From the NCBI RefSeq assembly GCF_910592395.1, contig NC_088311.1:9986501-10050500 (forward strand): DNA of 64,000 bases. The letters are read 5' to 3'. Source of the DNA: Lineus longissimus. Its lineage: Eukaryota; Nemertea; Pilidiophora; Heteronemertea; Lineidae. The notes beneath the pieces are model-generated. The model had not been told where the DNA came from and did no database searches. It saw nothing but the letters and a program-made list of their open reading frames with translations. Position numbers and translations under genes: made by a program. Of the stretch, positions 60,319-64,000 are shown piece after piece. The first letter of the stretch is position 1. Every line of letters begins with the position of its first letter.

Positions 60319-60819
60319 ATCAGCAATAAGACAAGGGTTTAACGGATCATGATGAATATGTTATGAATGGATCCATAAAACATCGCCATGATCACCAAAA
60401 TGACACGTTACCAACCCATGGTGATTGAATTTACATATGAATTACCATAGTTAGAGTGAAGTCCGTTATAATTTCAATCTCTGTGGAATGAAATGGTCTA
60501 CATTATGTATTGGTTGCTTTTCAAATATCACCAAGGGTGTAATGTTCGCCTGGAATCTTAATTCACAAACTGTGATTTACAGTTAAGACCTTTTAGAACT
60601 GTCCTTGTTACCAAAATCCTTCCTTAAAGTTTCTTTGTTGATTTCATTCAGTCCCGAGTAGAAATTTTAGTATTTTTAGCGAGCAGTTTGAGTGATTGTG
60701 ATACCATAGACACCATTCTTAAGGCAGACCTCTTTTCAGTTCTACATTTTACAAAAATGGTGAATTTGTTAGTTTCCAGAAAAAAAAGGGGGTACAGTAG
60801 GCCTATGCAATAAGTGGAA

Positions 60820-60993
60820 AGTGGAACCTGTCTTCTAAGGACATCTTTGGAACTGACAAATGCTGTCCTTACTAGAGAGGTTACCCGATTACAGAGGTGA
60901 TACTGAAGGGTGGTGGCCAATTTTGGACCAAAATTAGTGTCCTTATAGGGAGGGTGGCCTGCTAACAGAGGTGTCCGCTAACGGAGTTCAGTT
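60820..60993. mobile_element. pogo/Tigger-like MITE, diverged
   Basis: Matches include GTGGAACCTGTCTTCTAAGG, CTGACAAATGCTGTCCTTAC, GGACCAAAATTAGTGTCC and GTGTCCGCTAACGGAG. It is the same family with more substitutions than the others, in the orientation of the 39.5 kb copy. Confidence 0.65.
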
Positions 60994-61007
60994 TACATGT
61001 ACTCCTG

Positions 61008-61162
61008 GGCCTGGTTGTTCAGAACACATTTGGTCACTATAAATGCTAGTGCTAACTTAACCCTGCCGTTATCTCCATCAGTTGAGCCCTTAGACTTAAC
61101 GTGGCAATAAGTATTAATAATGCTAGCTTTAGTGACAAAATTTGTTCTGAACAACCTGACCC
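61008..61162. mobile_element. MITE with TGGTTGTTCAGAACA ends, about 155 bp
   Basis: GGGCCTGGTTGTTCAGAACA and TTTGGTCACT on the left pair with AGTGACAAAATTTGTTCTGA and ACAACCTGACCC on the right. Internal GCTAGTGCTAAC and AATGCTAGC also pair. Superfamily not assigned. Confidence 0.7.
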
Positions 61163-63000
61163 AGCTTGGGCTGATCCATACCACTAAACTGCCGTTATAT
61201 CAAACATAGATAAAATAGCTGAAGGGCGCCTTGTTGTATCCCAAGGCCAATACTACAAGATATTTTATCTAAGTTGGCTATCATTCGGACACCTATTCGG
61301 TGATAAATTTATCAACCTCATTGATCAGGGAAGATATATAGCATAGCATAGCTGATGCTATCTGAGTTGTTGAGATTGTGGAGAGGTATGTCGATAGGAA
61401 ATCCAACATATTTGCTTTGCAGTCAACCCATTCGTTGATAATGATATTGTATTGTATTGTTGCATGTGGAGGTGAACAGGCGCAGATATGGGGGGGGGGC
61501 GGTCTTTCTTTGAAGGGGTAGCATTTAACATCATTGCAAGAAACTGTCATCGCTGCAACCCGCGATAATTATCAACCAAGTGATGACCAGATTTACCCGC
61601 AGAAAATCAATCTTTTATCGCTCATGGCTTTGTTGCCAAATAACAATTCACACCCCTGGCACTTTCTCCTAAAAAGATTGGGTTGTTACTATTGAGAACT
61701 CAAGAACATGTATTGGCCAAGTCAGGGCAATGAGACTATACTATAAGCTGCAGGGGATCCAGGTGCCGGAAAAGGGGGTGCACTGCACTTCTCATCAATA
61801 TTCCTGGTGTGTCCCAAAAGTTCATGGTCGTTTCAAAATTTTTCATGAATTGGAGGGGGGGGCGTGCATCTGGAGCAGTCCCCTTTGGATCCATGCCTTC
61901 ACTTACCAGTAGGAGTATAGCACAAAGTAATAGATAACCCAAGGTTTATTTCTTCAACATTTTGTCTCTGGATCAACTTCTCGATGATACAGAGGCATCA
62001 TTATCTAGAACACCTGCCAAAACTTTCAGTCCATCTGAGAGATTTTTAATTCAGCCGATTGTCTGACGCATCTTGTAACGTCTGCTATAGATTCAGTGTA
62101 CAACAACAGCTTGTTATTACTCATGAATAAAACCTTAGCGAATGATTTCCCCCTGGACCCGAAACACGTGTTTTGAAGGTAGATTAAGCCTGTTTCTTCG
62201 AGGGTTCCTACCTGACACGATCAATAGTGGGGGTACCGTACAAATCATCGCAACATAACCGTCCCATTGATTTCCCTGAAGTATAATCGACCCACGCTAA
62301 CTTGATCTGATAAACTTGTTCTGTTATGCTATCGATACTTAGTGTATTTGGTTCTTCTTGGGTTGGAATGTGATTGAATACATAGTGTGTTAGTTAATCG
62401 TTAGAGAGGGATACGTTAGGACACCAAGTACACACCGATCACCGCAGAACTCGTTCTAATGGAAGCAGAATGGGAATTCGGGGACTAACTCGGTCTATTA
62501 GACTCGTTAATCAAGTATTGGGTAGTGGGAGGAATAGCGAATAAAAGGAGCATTAGACATTGTTAGGTACCCTTTGGTTCTTGTTAGAGAAACAGAGACA
62601 TTTTGTGGTTCTTTGTAGGAGGAAGGGGGACATTTACCATCAGTGTATTTTCAGATGTATTTTCCCAACTGTTGCCTTGTATATCATTGTGATGTTTACC
62701 ATCTAATCTGTTCTATTTCTAGATGATCTGATCAAAGTTAAAGTAGATGAGGAGACCATCCTTACCTTATTTTGTTTCTAGTTGGAGCTCAGATGTCCGA
62801 GTATATCGAACCTAATAGCCACAATGTTCTTTTGGCTCAACTGCTTAATACCCTGCTGAAAACAGGGTTACTGGATTTTCTTTGGACTGTCCATTAAGTG
62901 ATGCGGTCATCGTTGAGGCATGTAAGAAATATTGGTTTGATTTCAGGGCAGACTTGCAAGTGTTGTTCATCTCTTGATAATCGTTTATCTGTGGTACTCT
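61163..63000. other. No gene recognised
   Basis: Short G runs near 61490 and 61855 only. Confidence 0.5.
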
Positions 63001-63224
63001 TTAAAGGGACAGTAGCTAGGCAGCAGCTAGGCAGGCAAGATAGAGTTACACAAAGCCACCAATAGGGGTCTCTCACATCTCACAGTAGGTCGAAATGATT
63101 CACGCTTGTACGAGGGATATATTTAGTACTAAGTCTGACATGACCAAGGGCCCTTATTGTGTATACCAGTCACTTGATGATGGCCAAATTAGTCCCTCTC
63201 CTCCTGCCTATAGTCCCCCTTTAA
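63001..63224. mobile_element. Complete TTAA-flanked MITE, about 220 bp
   Basis: It is flanked by TTAA on both sides (63001-63004 and 63221-63224). The left terminus AGGGACAGTAGCTAGG and the right terminus CCTATAGTCCCCCT are inverted repeats. The interior shares CACCAATAGGGGTCTCT with 800-915. TTAA duplication recalls piggyBac, but the terminal bases do not begin CCC as piggyBac usually does, so the superfamily is left open. The short open frame inside is not a gene. Confidence 0.75.
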
Positions 63225-64000
63225 CGTTGTTGGTGCATCACCTGGTCAGACAGTCAGAAAAAAAATTGGGAGAAAATGAATCGGGAATGGGTCAAAGGCA
63301 CTTCTCGATTTTGCTAAAAGTGTGTTAGATGGTAAGTGTGGCTTGGTCCTGCATCGCAAAAAATATGGATCCATGTAGTAGATGCATGTACATCATTGTC
63401 ACCAGTATTGCATACTCCTCTTTACGGCAAGGGCAAGCGAACCGCATGATCACAAGTTCATTTTGAAATGGAATAAGATTTCACGAATTCTTTGTGGAAA
63501 TATAATAAGTGCCATTCTTGTTGTGAGAGCAAGATTGGCTTATTTTATTGAAAACGTCTCTGCAACAAAGATTATGATCATCTACTATCATAAAAAATCT
63601 GATCTCATTCATTGAAACGTATTAATCCATCACAAAAATCATCTATTTACGAAATATTAAGTGATTCGAGTTGTCACTCTTCACGCATTACCAACGTTCA
63701 TTAGATTACATCTAATGAGGTTGTTCTCACCGTTGCGTACCACACACAGTAACGGCTAATGTTTTTCTCGTGGTACGCCGACTAAACCTGGCGGCCGGGA
63801 AACTCCAACCATGCCAATACCATATTCCATTGATCCTTTATTTCTGTGGTCCTTCTGGGTTTAGCTGGCGTTTCCATGGCAACAGTACTCCAGTTTGTGG
63901 GGGAATCACCAAATGAATTGGCTCACATGGTTTTCAAAGCACATTATCGGACTGTGTCGGAGTGGTGCAGTTGAAACAGACACTGTCTGTCACCTCTGAG
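63225..64000. other. No gene recognised
   Basis: No exon or repeat identified to the end of the window. Confidence 0.5.

Larger units (their letters stand above)
59053..60819. other. No gene recognised
   Basis: Contains the partial dispersed repeat at 59965 and a short duplication at 60270. Confidence 0.5.

Overview
The window looks like a non-coding-dominated stretch of an animal nuclear genome, most likely a marine invertebrate. The evidence is AT-rich composition, one recognisable gene split by GT-AG introns, many short non-autonomous DNA transposons (MITEs) with TA, TAA or TTAA flanks, and several long minisatellites. There is no bacterial gene layout, no rRNA and no CRISPR array. I cannot name the phylum.

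The only gene I can support is on the + strand. It is the N-terminal part of a CAMK-like (AMPK/SNF1-related) Ser/Thr protein kinase. Exon A (9145-9255) carries the start codon and the glycine-rich loop. Exon B (14747-14875) carries the VAIK lysine and the alpha-C helix glutamate. Both junctions are in phase 0 and join into 80 continuous kinase residues. The rest of the catalytic domain was not found, so the remaining 49 kb is most simply a very long intron. A missed set of small exons or a broken locus is also possible.

Layout: 1-9069 is 5' flank or upstream intron, with scattered copies of a MITE family ending in AGGGGGACTATAGGC. 9256-14746 is the first visible intron; it holds a tandem duplication, a nested cluster of pogo/Tigger-like MITEs and a large inverted repeat (about 280-300 bp arms, 35-base loop). 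14876-64000 holds a 916-bp element with subterminal repeats, Harbinger-like and mariner-like palindromic MITEs, and a series of unrelated tandem arrays. These have units of 52 bp (19.5-20.8 kb), 21 bp (22.9-23.1 kb), about 110 bp (30.5-31.8 kb), 101 bp (40.0-40.5 kb), about 100 bp (43.8-44.2 kb), about 55 bp (47.1-47.95 kb, each unit carrying a splice-acceptor-like sequence), 79 bp (51.4-53.7 kb, with higher-order structure) and 44 bp (57.6-59.05 kb). Almost all other open frames are short, lack recognisable domains, or fall in these repeats.

No new enzymatic system is evident. The most notable items are the large intronic hairpin, the element with bipolar subterminal repeats, the tandem array of acceptor-like sites, and the higher-order 79-bp array.
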